Assembly: GCA_045544195.1 (NCBI GenBank)
Contig: JAZPYO010000048.1
Span: forward strand, 1 to 64,000
DNA from: RGIG7213 sp045544195
GTDB taxonomy: Bacteria > Bacillota > Clostridia > Oscillospirales > CAG-272
Length of the DNA stretch: 64,000 bases
Direction: 5' to 3'
Each line of letters starts with the position of its first letter. Within the stretch, counting starts at the first letter, position 1. The notes under the pieces are model-generated. The model saw only the letters and a program-made list of their open reading frames with translations, had not been told where the DNA came from and did no database searches. The translations under genes were made by a program, and so were the position numbers. This document shows positions 49,437-58,522 of this stretch, piece by piece.

Positions 49437-50933
49437 TTACAATTCGCGCGCTACACGTGTAAGCTCCTGCCACACCTTGACCATGGCGTAAGTGTCGAGC
49501 TTACAGTATTCCAAAAGCCCACAACGCGCAATTTGCGCCTGCTCCGGTGTCATATCTTTTATACGTGGAAATAAGTCCATCGCCTCGCTTCCGTTATGAA
49601 CAGTGCTTAAGCTGCCGTAATCAAGCGATGGGTTATTCGGATACATAGCGGGAAGCACGCTTTTTATAGAAAGAGATGCCCCCATTGCCCTGTTGTAGTA
49701 GTATCCTGCTCTGAACGGATCTATAAGATCCTTTATGTTATCCGCAATATTCAATAAATGCTCAGATAATTCGGGTACTGCCGATGCCAGCTCCTTTATT
49801 CTGCCGCACTCAAAGCTCTTATTGTATGCAAGCACGCACACATTTCTCGGTATAGCCTCGCACAATCTTTCGGCAAGCTCATATCTCGGATCTGTTCCCG
49901 ACTGTGCAAGAAACTCCTTATGCAGTATTTCGCCGTCCTCTTTTTCAATATAGTGCAAGGAATATTGAAACGGCACCTGTGAGTACGGGTGAGTACCCGT
50001 GTATTCGGGTATCGGAAGCTGCATCGTTTCAAAATCAAGGAAATACAGCGGATATGAAAGAGTGGAAAGAAATCCTTCAATTCCTTTTTTGTCCGTATGC
50101 GTCGGAAGATCGTTAAGCGTATGGCGTATCTGCAATTCACGTATAGTGCATTTGCTGCCATCTTCCTTAAAATCGCTTATATTGACCAAGCCGCGCCTGT
50201 AAAGCTGTATTTTTTTATCAAAGCCCAAACGGTACAGATCAAAAACTGACGGCTTTGGCAGATCCTTTGTACAATAGCTCCAGAACGGACACAGATGCGG
50301 TTGATTGCATTTTTCGGATATATCGCAGTCAGGCTCTGTTTTGCTCTCAAGAATTCCAAGAGCAATTGACACGTTTTCCGCAACGCTCCGATAGTGTTTT
50401 TCTACACGGAGCGATACGTCATCTATTCTGAAAAATCTGTTAAGATCAAGCTCTCGGCCGAAAACGTATCCTGCATTTATGTATATCAGATACGTTCCCG
50501 TTACCTTTATTCCAAGGCTTTGCAAAACGTATTTCTGATATGCAATATCGTACATATATACTTCATTTGCGTGAGTTGATGCCTTGACCTCGTAAATAGC
50601 GTATCCGCCGTTTTCACGTCTTAATATATCAACTGAGCAAAAGCAGCCATTACAGGAAAATGATGCCTCGCATATGACCTTTTCGCCCTTGAATATCATG
50701 CTGCTCGTCAGCGATATCATTTTGTCAAGGTCAAGCTCTCCGTCACCGTTTCTGCTCGTTACGTCAATATACTTGCCGAAAAGCCCTCTGGCAAGCGTGC
50801 CGACCTCTTTACCTGCCTGTATCAGAGATTCCGCAGACGGATCCTCATTCGCCAGACCGTTTTTGTATTCGTTTAACCACAATTCCTTCGGACATTGCAG
50901 AAACGTACAGTATTTCGATTTTGATAATGGCAT
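49437..50933 (-). CDS. DUF2779 protein with Cas4-like nuclease half
   Basis: A DUF2779-type protein (498 aa). The N-terminal half resembles Cas4/RecB-type PD-(D/E)XK nucleases: an early Cys in YCTFLQCPKELWL, ASFSCNGCFCSVDILRRENGGYAIYEVKAST near 90-120 (Asp and ExK), and CNQPHLCPFWSYC near 206-218 as the cysteine cluster for a 4Fe-4S site. The C-terminal half (DUF2779) has LYFLDFETMQLPIPEY near 294 and LEYCKLDTYAMVKVW near 478, matching a DEDD 3'-5' exonuclease pattern. Function is not established. ATG at 50933 with AAGGAC upstream is preferred. It is nine bases after the GH2 gene. Confidence 0.86.
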   Translation of the reverse strand: MPLSKSKYCTFLQCPKELWLNEYKNGLANEDPSAESLIQAGKEVGTLARGLFGKYIDVTSRNGDGELDLDKMISLTSSMIFKGEKVICEASFSCNGCFCSVDILRRENGGYAIYEVKASTHANEVYMYDIAYQKYVLQSLGIKVTGTYLIYINAGYVFGRELDLNRFFRIDDVSLRVEKHYRSVAENVSIALGILESKTEPDCDISEKCNQPHLCPFWSYCTKDLPKPSVFDLYRLGFDKKIQLYRRGLVNISDFKEDGSKCTIRELQIRHTLNDLPTHTDKKGIEGFLSTLSYPLYFLDFETMQLPIPEYTGTHPYSQVPFQYSLHYIEKEDGEILHKEFLAQSGTDPRYELAERLCEAIPRNVCVLAYNKSFECGRIKELASAVPELSEHLLNIADNIKDLIDPFRAGYYYNRAMGASLSIKSVLPAMYPNNPSLDYGSLSTVHNGSEAMDLFPRIKDMTPEQAQIARCGLLEYCKLDTYAMVKVWQELTRVAREL

Positions 50934-50944
50934 TATTTTGTCCT

Positions 50945-52666
50945 TCAGATCTGCTTTGTACAATCCTCAAACGCCTTGAAAACTGCATCGTTGGCTTTTT
51001 TAAGTCTTTCGGCATTCGGCTTTACCACCTGCCTGTCATACGTCAGAATACCGTTTGTTTCATCCTCAACATCGGACACCTGCGTAAGAACAGCACCGCA
51101 CAGACCTCTTTTCACCGCCGCAACTACCTCGTTTTCGTACAACGCACAAAGTCCGTCCGTAAGCTGCTCGGACGATCTGTACGTCTTATATCCGTAATTA
51201 TTGTTTGGATTATACGTATGGTCGGGAACGATGTATGAATAACCGCCAAATTCAGAAAGCACCCTCGGCAGCTTTGTCGGCTTTTCCTTATATTTTACGG
51301 GCTTGAAATACACGTGATCGCTTTCCACATCGGAGTGATCCGTCTTGAACCAACCTGACGTTGTATCCCAGATACGACTGTCATCAAGACTTTTTGCAAG
51401 CGAATACATCTGCTTTTCGCCGAACTGCCCCCAGCCCTCATTGAATATCGTATAATACACGACGCTCGGATGGTTATACAAAAGCTCCGTCGTTTTTTTC
51501 ATCATTTTTTCAAAAAGGTCCTTACGCTTCTCGCTTGCGCTGTGGTGGATACCCTTTTTAAGAAATGCGGTTGGCAATGCGGTATCTATCACAAAATTGT
51601 ATTTACCGCTGTTGACCATATCCTGAAAAACCGCCATTCCGTACACATCGCAATAATAATAGAACAGCTGAGGCTCGATCTTTATGTGCTTTCTGAGCAT
51701 ATTGAAGCCGAGCTTTTTCATTTGAATAATATCGAATTTAAATCCGTCGGGCGTTGCAGGCAGATAAATACCGTCGCTGTAATAGCCCTGATCGAGCAAG
51801 CCGTTAAAGAAATACGGCTTTCCGTTGAGAAGCATCCTCGGATATCCGTTTATCACCTCGACTCCGACCGTACGCAATGCAAAGTACGATCTTACGCTGT
51901 CGTTTTCCGTTTTGAGAGTAAAGCGGTATAGATACGGGTCCTCAGGCGACCACAAATGCGGGTCTTTCGGTCTTACCGTAACGCTGTCACCGTCAAATTC
52001 ACAGTTAAGCTCGGAGTTTTCTTCGTCGAATATAAGCTCCTTTTTGCCGACAGCACCGCTTACGGTCAAGGTTGCCTGATCGATTCCTATCTGCGTTTTT
52101 ATACCCTGTATATAATTTTCATAAACGCTTTCAAGCCAGACGGTCTGCCATATGCCCGATATGGGAGTATACCACATACCTCCCCTTTTTTTACTTTGCT
52201 TTCCGTACGGAATATCGGTATCGAGCTTATCTGTGATAAGGACTGAAAGCTCATTTTCTCCATTTCTGCACAACTGTGTAATATCGAACGAAAACGGCAG
52301 ATAGCCGCCGATATTTCCCCCTGCGCGCTTACCGTTAACGTACACGTCTGCTATCTGATCGCACGCTCCGAAATGCAGGAATATTCGATCCTTTACAAAG
52401 CCCTCGGGCAACGTGAAGGTACGTTTACACTCAAAGCTCTCAAGATCAAAATCCTCATAGCCGTCAAATCCCGAAAGGCGTGACTGCGGAGCGAACGGCA
52501 CGTTTACAAAGCCCTTGGATACGCCGTTATCCAAAAGCTCCCATCTTCCGTTAAGACATATATATGAATCTCTCTGTAAGCACGGGCGCGGATATTCCTC
52601 ATAGGGTATATCGCCCATGTCCTTTTCAAATGGAGTTTCAAGCTGTATAAATCTGCCGTTTTTCAT
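50945..52666 (-). CDS. Glycoside hydrolase family 2 enzyme
   Basis: A GH2 enzyme (573 aa), of the beta-galactosidase/glucuronidase/mannosidase clan and shorter than classical LacZ. The N-terminal jelly-roll has YICLNGRWELLDNG near 37, VPFAPQSRLSG near 58, and VYVNGKRAGGNIGGYLPFSFDIT near 107-130. An Ig-like domain follows, then the TIM barrel. The acid/base Glu is in YYTIFNEGWGQF near 403, and the nucleophile Glu in VLSEFGGYSY near 467. There is no signal peptide, so it acts in the cytoplasm on imported oligosaccharides or glycosides. The specific sugar cannot be assigned. It is the first gene of a pair with DUF2779, with its own promoter. Confidence 0.92.
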   Translation of the reverse strand: MKNGRFIQLETPFEKDMGDIPYEEYPRPCLQRDSYICLNGRWELLDNGVSKGFVNVPFAPQSRLSGFDGYEDFDLESFECKRTFTLPEGFVKDRIFLHFGACDQIADVYVNGKRAGGNIGGYLPFSFDITQLCRNGENELSVLITDKLDTDIPYGKQSKKRGGMWYTPISGIWQTVWLESVYENYIQGIKTQIGIDQATLTVSGAVGKKELIFDEENSELNCEFDGDSVTVRPKDPHLWSPEDPYLYRFTLKTENDSVRSYFALRTVGVEVINGYPRMLLNGKPYFFNGLLDQGYYSDGIYLPATPDGFKFDIIQMKKLGFNMLRKHIKIEPQLFYYYCDVYGMAVFQDMVNSGKYNFVIDTALPTAFLKKGIHHSASEKRKDLFEKMMKKTTELLYNHPSVVYYTIFNEGWGQFGEKQMYSLAKSLDDSRIWDTTSGWFKTDHSDVESDHVYFKPVKYKEKPTKLPRVLSEFGGYSYIVPDHTYNPNNNYGYKTYRSSEQLTDGLCALYENEVVAAVKRGLCGAVLTQVSDVEDETNGILTYDRQVVKPNAERLKKANDAVFKAFEDCTKQI

Positions 52667-52707
52667 CAAACCGTTCCCTTTCGCATTTCATAACAATGTA
52701 TATTTTT

Positions 52708-52736
52708 ATTATACCACATTAAATCAAAGATTGCAA
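52708..52736 (-). promoter_or_regulatory. Promoter for GH2-DUF2779
   Basis: Minus-strand TTGCAA (52731-52736), 17 bp, TATAAT (52708-52713). Confidence 0.65.
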
Positions 52737-52812
52737 CACCGAAAAATGCTTCAACACAAAAAACGGTAACTGTGATGCGCGCTTTATCATATACTGAAAA
52801 GAGGAGATAAAT

Positions 52813-53430
52813 ATGAATTTATACAGCTTATTCAGACGGTGTCTGTACAGAAGATACACTACGTCAGGACGCTCTGCTGATTATGACATAGAATTCTCTT
52901 ACAGAACTGTTTACATATATTTTCAAGCATCAAACGGCTTGCGGGATTGGAAAAACAATCTCGACTTTCCCGCAAGGATCTATAAAACGGAAAACGGCAA
53001 GAAATTTTATGCCCACAGAGGCTTTCTTTCCGTATGGGAAAGCATAAGAGAAGAAATAGACGGAGCGATAAATGACAAAAAAATAAAAAGCGCCGTGTGC
53101 GTAGGGTATTCGCACGGTGCGGCGCTTGCTTTATTATGCTATGAATATCTTGTAAGAACACATCCCGATATAAAAAGCAGGATATACGGCTATGGCTTCG
53201 GCTGTCCCAGAGTAGTATGGGGCGCAAAAAACGAAGCATTTTGGAACAATTTCACCGTTATTCGAAATATTGACGATATCGTCACGCATCTTCCGCCTGC
53301 CGCTTTGGGATACAGACACGTAGGGCAAATGCTGAAAATAGGCAGAAAGGGTGCATATTCGCCAACCGATGCCCACAGACCCGAAAATATAATGAAGGAG
53401 CTTTGCGGCATAAGATATCCGCTTTCATAA
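52813..53430 (+). CDS. Class 3 lipase-like alpha/beta hydrolase
   Basis: A class 3 lipase-fold hydrolase (205 aa). The nucleophile elbow is VCVGYSHGAALALL near 95-108 (Ser in GYSHG). The GFGCPRVVWG segment near 133-142, the Asp of RNIDDIVTHLPP near 156, and the final His of YRHVGQML near 173 complete the triad. The N-terminal lid region is short and no signal peptide is present, so it is probably cytosolic. GAGGAG precedes the ATG. It converges on the cohesin gene with only five bases between the stops. The natural ester substrate is unknown. Confidence 0.85.
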   Translation: MNLYSLFRRCLYRRYTTSGRSADYDIEFSYRTVYIYFQASNGLRDWKNNLDFPARIYKTENGKKFYAHRGFLSVWESIREEIDGAINDKKIKSAVCVGYSHGAALALLCYEYLVRTHPDIKSRIYGYGFGCPRVVWGAKNEAFWNNFTVIRNIDDIVTHLPPAALGYRHVGQMLKIGRKGAYSPTDAHRPENIMKELCGIRYPLS

Positions 53431-53435
53431 AAGAG

Positions 53436-54269
53436 TTACCGCCTTTTGCGCTTTGCAATTATTATCGTCACGCCTGCAAGGGCGCAAAGCACAAGCGCGG
53501 AGCATATAACGGCAGTTATAACGTGAGTTTTTTTATCATTTTGAAAACTGCCTGTATTGTCCGTCTGTCCCTGAGTTATCTGTTCTATGTCCGTTACATC
53601 CGATGTACTGTCGGAGCTTTCGTCTTTATTCGTTGTGCTGTTGCCTGTATTTTCCGCAGTATCCTCGGCTATACCCGTTTCGGACTGTACAGGCTCGGTC
53701 TTGCTTTGCTCGGCAGGTGTCGTCTGCGGCTTTGTCGTCGTTTCCTTTTCCGTGTCATCAGCCGTCGCTTCACCGTCCGTTGTGCTGCTGGTCTGCGTTT
53801 CATCACGTACTACTACGCCGTAATACGTATAATCGTTACACGCATAGTCCGTCTGACCGTCGGATAAGATACATTCCGTCATCACAACGGATATTTTTTC
53901 ATTCGTTGAATTTTCAACAAGCTCAAAGTGCAGATCAAGCACCGACAGCGTTCCGTCAAATACCTCGTTTGTATAAAAGAACAGTCTGCACGTGCCGTTT
54001 TCTTCATTTATACTGTATTTTGATAAAAATCTGTCCGACGCATCAATTACCGATACAAGCCTTAGCTGATCCTTATCGTACCTTACAGTCGCCTCGCCGC
54101 CGAGAACACCGCCTGCACGCTCAAGGGAAACGCTGAGATCCAATACGCCGTTTGTCATATAGTACGAGCCGACAACAGCAAAACCGCCCGCAGCGTCCGC
54201 GCTGACATTGATACACGCAAGAACAGCAACGGTTGCCGCGGCGATCAACGATAATATTTTTTTGTACAC
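53436..54269 (-). CDS. Membrane-anchored single-cohesin protein (scaffoldin-like)
   Basis: An exported 277-residue protein. Signal peptide MYKKILSLIAAATVAVLAC; then a cohesin-like domain at about residues 28-157, with GSYYMTNGVLDLSVSLERAG near 34-53, the VRYDKDQLRLVSVI strand near 63 and VLDLHFELV near 110, the usual type I cohesin pattern. A linker rich in Thr, Ser and Glu (about 158-243) leads to a membrane helix (246-270) and the basic tail AKRKRR, which anchors it to the cell. The gene immediately upstream in the operon encodes a dockerin protein, a likely binding partner. It resembles a minimal anchoring scaffoldin such as the single-cohesin types of ruminococci; no catalytic domain is present. 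Confidence 0.83.
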   Translation of the reverse strand: MYKKILSLIAAATVAVLACINVSADAAGGFAVVGSYYMTNGVLDLSVSLERAGGVLGGEATVRYDKDQLRLVSVIDASDRFLSKYSINEENGTCRLFFYTNEVFDGTLSVLDLHFELVENSTNEKISVVMTECILSDGQTDYACNDYTYYGVVVRDETQTSSTTDGEATADDTEKETTTKPQTTPAEQSKTEPVQSETGIAEDTAENTGNSTTNKDESSDSTSDVTDIEQITQGQTDNTGSFQNDKKTHVITAVICSALVLCALAGVTIIIAKRKRR

Positions 54270-54310
54270 AGCATACGTCTCCCTTCCTTAAAATTTTCAA
54301 GTCATATCCT

Positions 54311-55702
54311 TTACAGTCTGTAATCAGCTACTGCCGCTACCAGCTTACTCATAGTGATATAATCTGTAACTGTTACATTACCGTCCTCTGTTATATCGCA
54401 GAAGAATTTCACTTCGTCGGACACCTGCTCAAGATTACGCAAAATAACGTCTGACATTACGTCAAGATCGCTTTGCGCGGCAATTCCATCGCCGTCAACA
54501 TCGCCGTCAACGCACAGAACGAGCCTTTCCAGAACAGTTCCGTTTACGTTCAATATAAGATTGCATCCGGAGCCTACGTATGAATCATCGGAAACAAGCT
54601 CTCCGCTCGGCGATTCGATAAATAAAAATCCGTCAAGTCCTATAAGCTCCTTAAGTGACCGTACCGTTGTAAACAGCGGTATTCTGTACAGCATTCCGTT
54701 ATTCTTTTCAAAAATATCGCACACTATCTGACTCGGTGTGTTTTCAAAAGCAAAATCGTATACGGCAAGCGATGACAAATAAGAGTATTTTTCGTCAACC
54801 GTGCGGCTTTTGGTTATTGTTTCGGTAGATACAAGAAGATTGTCACGCGTTATCTGTCCGACCTTGCCCTCTGCATCAACAGCCGTATTGTGAAGAATAT
54901 CAAGGTGATATATTCTGCCGTTTATCTGCACCATATTCCAGATATGAAGGCTTTCCGCCACCTTACCTGTAACAAGATAGTTAGTATATCCCATTTCGTC
55001 AAGGAACAATGCCGTAAGACCCGCAAACTCCTCGCATACGCCGAGTCTTTCCTTAAAGAAGGCGTAAACGCTTGAACGGTTTATCTGATCCATATCGTAA
55101 GAAAATTCTCCGCTGAGAATAAAGTCGTTGAGAGCCAAAAGCTTGCCTGCATCGTCAAGCTCAGCCCACTGTGATACCGTAGGCCTTACAAGCTGCTGAA
55201 TGACCTGCTCACGCTCCTCATTGCTTTCGCCCGTGGCGATAAAGAAATGGACCTTCAATGTCTTGTATCTGTCAGTCCGTTTATCAAGCGTTCCCTTGAC
55301 GCTTATACTGAACGAGCGCGCGATACATTTAATGTATTTATTACTTATTTCATCCTTCACTGCCTGGTAAACAGCGCTGCCCATTTCCTTGGCATCATCT
55401 GAGGTATACCGTCCTGCATCGGTGATATTGAAAGTACGCATATAAACGTGGCAGTCAACAAGCTTATCCTTTACTGCGACCTTATCGTTTATGTAATTAC
55501 ACTGCTCGCTTGAAAGAATTTCACTGTATGAGGAATTTTTATAAAAATCGACTATGCCCTCAAAGGTCGAATCCATAACGAATACAGGCTCCTGCTCCAT
55601 AAGCTGAGAATATGCAGGGGATTCCGCAACACAATAAAACGGAAAGGAGCATATAAGCATAACGATGCACATAAAAACACATAAAGGTTTTGATTTCTTC
55701 AT
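54311..55702 (-). CDS. Secreted transglutaminase-like protein with C-terminal dockerin
   Basis: A 463-residue exported protein. Signal peptide at about 1-24 (LCVFMCIVMLICSFPFYCVA). Residues 175-290 form a transglutaminase-like fold with Cys in LGVCEEFAGLTALFLDEMGY near 219, His in SLHIWNMVQI near 249 and Asp in YHLDILHN near 261, so the triad is complete. The last 65 residues are a type I dockerin: calcium loops DVDGDGIAAQSD and DITEDGNVTVTD. Positions 10-11 of the loops, which set cohesin choice, are QS and VT, so the two halves are not alike. The gene lies 42 bases upstream of the cohesin gene. ATG at 55702 follows GGAGC. It may be a peptidase or crosslinker docked on the cell surface. Confidence 0.87.
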   Translation of the reverse strand: MKKSKPLCVFMCIVMLICSFPFYCVAESPAYSQLMEQEPVFVMDSTFEGIVDFYKNSSYSEILSSEQCNYINDKVAVKDKLVDCHVYMRTFNITDAGRYTSDDAKEMGSAVYQAVKDEISNKYIKCIARSFSISVKGTLDKRTDRYKTLKVHFFIATGESNEEREQVIQQLVRPTVSQWAELDDAGKLLALNDFILSGEFSYDMDQINRSSVYAFFKERLGVCEEFAGLTALFLDEMGYTNYLVTGKVAESLHIWNMVQINGRIYHLDILHNTAVDAEGKVGQITRDNLLVSTETITKSRTVDEKYSYLSSLAVYDFAFENTPSQIVCDIFEKNNGMLYRIPLFTTVRSLKELIGLDGFLFIESPSGELVSDDSYVGSGCNLILNVNGTVLERLVLCVDGDVDGDGIAAQSDLDVMSDVILRNLEQVSDEVKFFCDITEDGNVTVTDYITMSKLVAAVADYRL

Positions 55703-55738
55703 TTTTGCTCCTTTCATTTTTTAGTAGTATACATAGAA

Positions 55739-55767
55739 ATTATATCATTTATTATATTGTAAATCAA
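55739..55767 (-). promoter_or_regulatory. Promoter for the dockerin-cohesin operon
   Basis: Minus-strand TTGATT (55762-55767), 17 bp, TATAAT (55739-55744). Confidence 0.8.
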
Positions 55768-55924
55768 TAAATGTTACTAAAGTTTTTTTGAAGAAACGGT
55801 CGAATATTTTTTAAGAAAATTAAGACATAAAATCCTAAAAAGAAACCTTTTAAAACGGCGGTCTTTTTTTATTGTGCGAAGATATGATTTTGCGCAAAAA
55901 ACTTATAAAATCCTTCATTGTCCT

Positions 55925-55958
55925 TTCGACAGTTTAAATGCAGCTATCGGTGTATTAT
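55925..55958 (+). promoter_or_regulatory. Probable Spo0A-activated promoter of spoIIE
   Basis: TTCGACA (55925-55931) is an exact Spo0A box (TGTCGAA) on the minus strand and overlaps a -35-like TCGACA (55926-55931). TATTAT (55953-55958) follows after 21 bp. B. subtilis spoIIE and spoIIG promoters have the same long spacing with a 0A box at the -35. A second, 6-of-7 box GGTCGAA is at 55798-55804. Confidence 0.6.
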
Positions 55959-56002
55959 GTTTACGAAAATTGAGATTTGTTACAGAAAGGAACAGTAAGA
56001 AA

Positions 56003-58321
56003 ATGAAAGACGAAAAACGCACCGACTCATCACCTAAGCTTGTAAAAGGTCTTATTTACAGGATAACGGGGACAAGCCCGAAAAAAGCATTTACCGTTTG
56101 CCTGTACTGCCTTTGCGGATATCTTTTTGCGGGAGCTGAAACGGTGCTTCAGACGTATCCTATGGGAATAGCGTTCATATGCTCGGTAAATACACATATA
56201 CCGTTTGCGGCATTGGGCGCTTTGATCTCTGCGCTTGTAAGAGGAAATGCCGTAGCAGAGCTGTGCGGATGCTTTATAGCCCTTGCATTCAGATGCAGTC
56301 TGCACTGCATAATGGTAGACAAAAGCAGGCTGTTATTATATAACGCACGTGACAGTGTTCTCAGCAAGGTCTGCTCTGCCTGCGCAGGTTTGCTTTGTAT
56401 TTCGCTGATACGTATCATTTCGGGCGGATTTACGTATTACGATCTTTTAAGCGGGATCTTCTCAGTCGGCTGCGGCGGATTTATGGTATATGTTTACTCG
56501 CTCGTAACAGACAGAAAAAACAAATACACTCAGCGTTATGAGGCAGGAATTGCCGCCGTACTGTTTACAGCGACTCTTGCGTTGAAATACGTTGAATTAT
56601 TCGGCTTGTCATGCGGGGCGATATGCGCCTTTTTGTTTTCCGTATATGTAGCAAGAAAAGGCGGAGCTCTCAGAGGTGCTCTTACGGGATTTTTGTGCGG
56701 AGCGGCGCTTGATATATCGCTGTGTCCCATTTTCGGAATAGTTGGCTTTTTATGCGGATTTCCCGCATTCAGCACATCGCTCTGGAGCATAGGCGTATCA
56801 ATAGCCTGTGCAGGCGTGTTTGGGGTATACACGCTCGGAAGTGAGGAAATGCTCATATATCTGCCTGAGGCGATAGCCGCCTGCGCTATATATATTCCGA
56901 CGGAAAAATTCTCCTTACTGCCCGATCTGCGTATATTCAGAGACGATGTGATGTATAAAAATGCCGTTTCGGTAAGGGAAATAGCGAATATAAGAAAAAG
57001 CAGTATGTATCATGACGGCTATGACAGTCTTTCAAAAACGCTGTCCGACATTTCCGACGTCATTTGCGCATTATCCGACAGGGAACGCCGACCTGCCGTA
57101 CACGAAATATGCGAGCTTTGCGAAAAAGAATTTGAAACGTTCTGTAAAAAATGCTCGATGAAAAAGCTATGCTTTCCAAAGGGGATAAGGTCTGACAGCA
57201 GCGTAAGAAAGACTGCCGCTGCAATATACGACAAGGGCGCTCTTTCAACAGAGGATCTGCCCGAAAAAATACGCTCGGGCTGCTACTTCGCGGACAAGCT
57301 GACTGTCAGCATAAATGTAAAGCTCTCATCGTACATAAGCGAAAAGCTGCGGCACAACAAAACAGAGGTCATGGCAGAGGATTATATGCGTATTGCCGAT
57401 CTGATACAGTGTGCCGTTGAAAAGACACACAAGGAAAACGAGCTTAATAAGGAGCTAACCGAAAAGCTGCAAAGGCACAATATATACCGCGATCTGTTCG
57501 GATCAAATATTGCCGTGTACGGTGAGGAAAGACTGACCGTTATCGCCTGCGGGCTTGATATGCATAAAATAAGGTCGCAATCGTCCGAGCTTAAAAAAAC
57601 ATTCGGAAAAATACTCGGTGTGCAGCTCGACGAGCCTGAAATAAGCGTTATCGACGAATACCTGAGCGTTATATTACAGCAAAGCAACAAATTTTCGTGT
57701 AGTGAATTTTCGGTGCAGTACGTAAAAGAGGGTGAAATAATAAACGGAGATTCCATATTCACCTCGGAAAACGACGGAAAATTCTACGCCTGCATCTGTG
57801 ACGGAATGGGAAGCGGAAGCAAGGCGGCGCTGACATCAAAGCTTTCGTGCGTGTTTTTGGAAAAGCTCCTTTTCGCAGGATGCAACGCATCTCCCGTTTT
57901 AAAAATGCTTAATCATTTTGTCCGCTGCAAGACCGATGAATGCTTTACCACGGTCGATCTTTCGTGCGTCGATCTGAGAACAGGACTCGGCAGCTTTATT
58001 AAAAGCGGCGCGTCGGTGTCGCTCGTTGTACGTGAGGGGAGAATATTCCGTATAGCCTCTCACACGCCGCCCGTCGGAATAATGAAGGAGCTTTGCTCGG
58101 AAAAGATCGAATTTGCCTTTAAAAACGGCGATATAGCGGTAATGATGAGCGACGGGGTATCCGATTGCGAAAACGAGCTTCTCTGGCTGTACGATATGCT
58201 GTCAGAGTACACCTGCGAAAGCTGTGAGGAGCTATGCAAAAGGATCGCTGACACAGCAAAGGAGCGCTCGGGCGGAAGCGACGATATAACCGTATGCGTT
58301 TATAAAATATCTCTTACATAA
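56003..58321 (+). CDS. spoIIE: Stage II sporulation protein E (SpoIIE)
   Basis: SpoIIE (772 aa), the membrane-bound PP2C-type phosphatase that dephosphorylates SpoIIAA and so frees sigma-F in the forespore. The N-terminal third (about 35-305) has ten hydrophobic helices. A cytosolic central region with many cysteines (CELCEKEFETFCKKCSMKKLC near 370) is common in clostridial SpoIIE. The phosphatase domain (about 570-772) carries CICDGMGSGSKAALTSK near 597-613 and MMSDGVSDC near 715, the two metal-binding Asp motifs. ATG at 56003 with AAAGGAAC upstream is preferred over a GTG at 55874, which would precede the putative Spo0A promoter. The gene shows the organism can form endospores. Confidence 0.95.
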   Translation: MKDEKRTDSSPKLVKGLIYRITGTSPKKAFTVCLYCLCGYLFAGAETVLQTYPMGIAFICSVNTHIPFAALGALISALVRGNAVAELCGCFIALAFRCSLHCIMVDKSRLLLYNARDSVLSKVCSACAGLLCISLIRIISGGFTYYDLLSGIFSVGCGGFMVYVYSLVTDRKNKYTQRYEAGIAAVLFTATLALKYVELFGLSCGAICAFLFSVYVARKGGALRGALTGFLCGAALDISLCPIFGIVGFLCGFPAFSTSLWSIGVSIACAGVFGVYTLGSEEMLIYLPEAIAACAIYIPTEKFSLLPDLRIFRDDVMYKNAVSVREIANIRKSSMYHDGYDSLSKTLSDISDVICALSDRERRPAVHEICELCEKEFETFCKKCSMKKLCFPKGIRSDSSVRKTAAAIYDKGALSTEDLPEKIRSGCYFADKLTVSINVKLSSYISEKLRHNKTEVMAEDYMRIADLIQCAVEKTHKENELNKELTEKLQRHNIYRDLFGSNIAVYGEERLTVIACGLDMHKIRSQSSELKKTFGKILGVQLDEPEISVIDEYLSVILQQSNKFSCSEFSVQYVKEGEIINGDSIFTSENDGKFYACICDGMGSGSKAALTSKLSCVFLEKLLFAGCNASPVLKMLNHFVRCKTDECFTTVDLSCVDLRTGLGSFIKSGASVSLVVREGRIFRIASHTPPVGIMKELCSEKIEFAFKNGDIAVMMSDGVSDCENELLWLYDMLSEYTCESCEELCKRIADTAKERSGGSDDITVCVYKISLT

Positions 58322-58422
58322 TATAAACGTAAAAAAAGCAAAAAGGTTATACCTATCTTCACGGTTTTACAAAATATTAAAATATCCGCATTTTGCACAA
58401 TGCGGAGCTTCAAAAAAGAATC

Positions 58423-58448
58423 AACGCCGACAGAGCTCTGTCGGCGTT
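58423..58448. terminator. Perfect 26-bp palindrome (CCGACAGA hairpin, copy 3)
   Basis: AACGCCGACAGAG followed directly by its complement, 58436-58448, with TTTGTT after it. Lies between spoIIE and the convergent SMI1 gene. A weaker hairpin CCGCATT/AATGCGG precedes it at 58387-58406. The rest of the 58322-58522 gap shows nothing else. Confidence 0.75.
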
Positions 58449-58522
58449 TGTTATCGGATAAATTTTGAATTATCTGCGCGGACGATGTTCAAAAATCACT
58501 ACTGTGCATCAGTCATTTTTCA

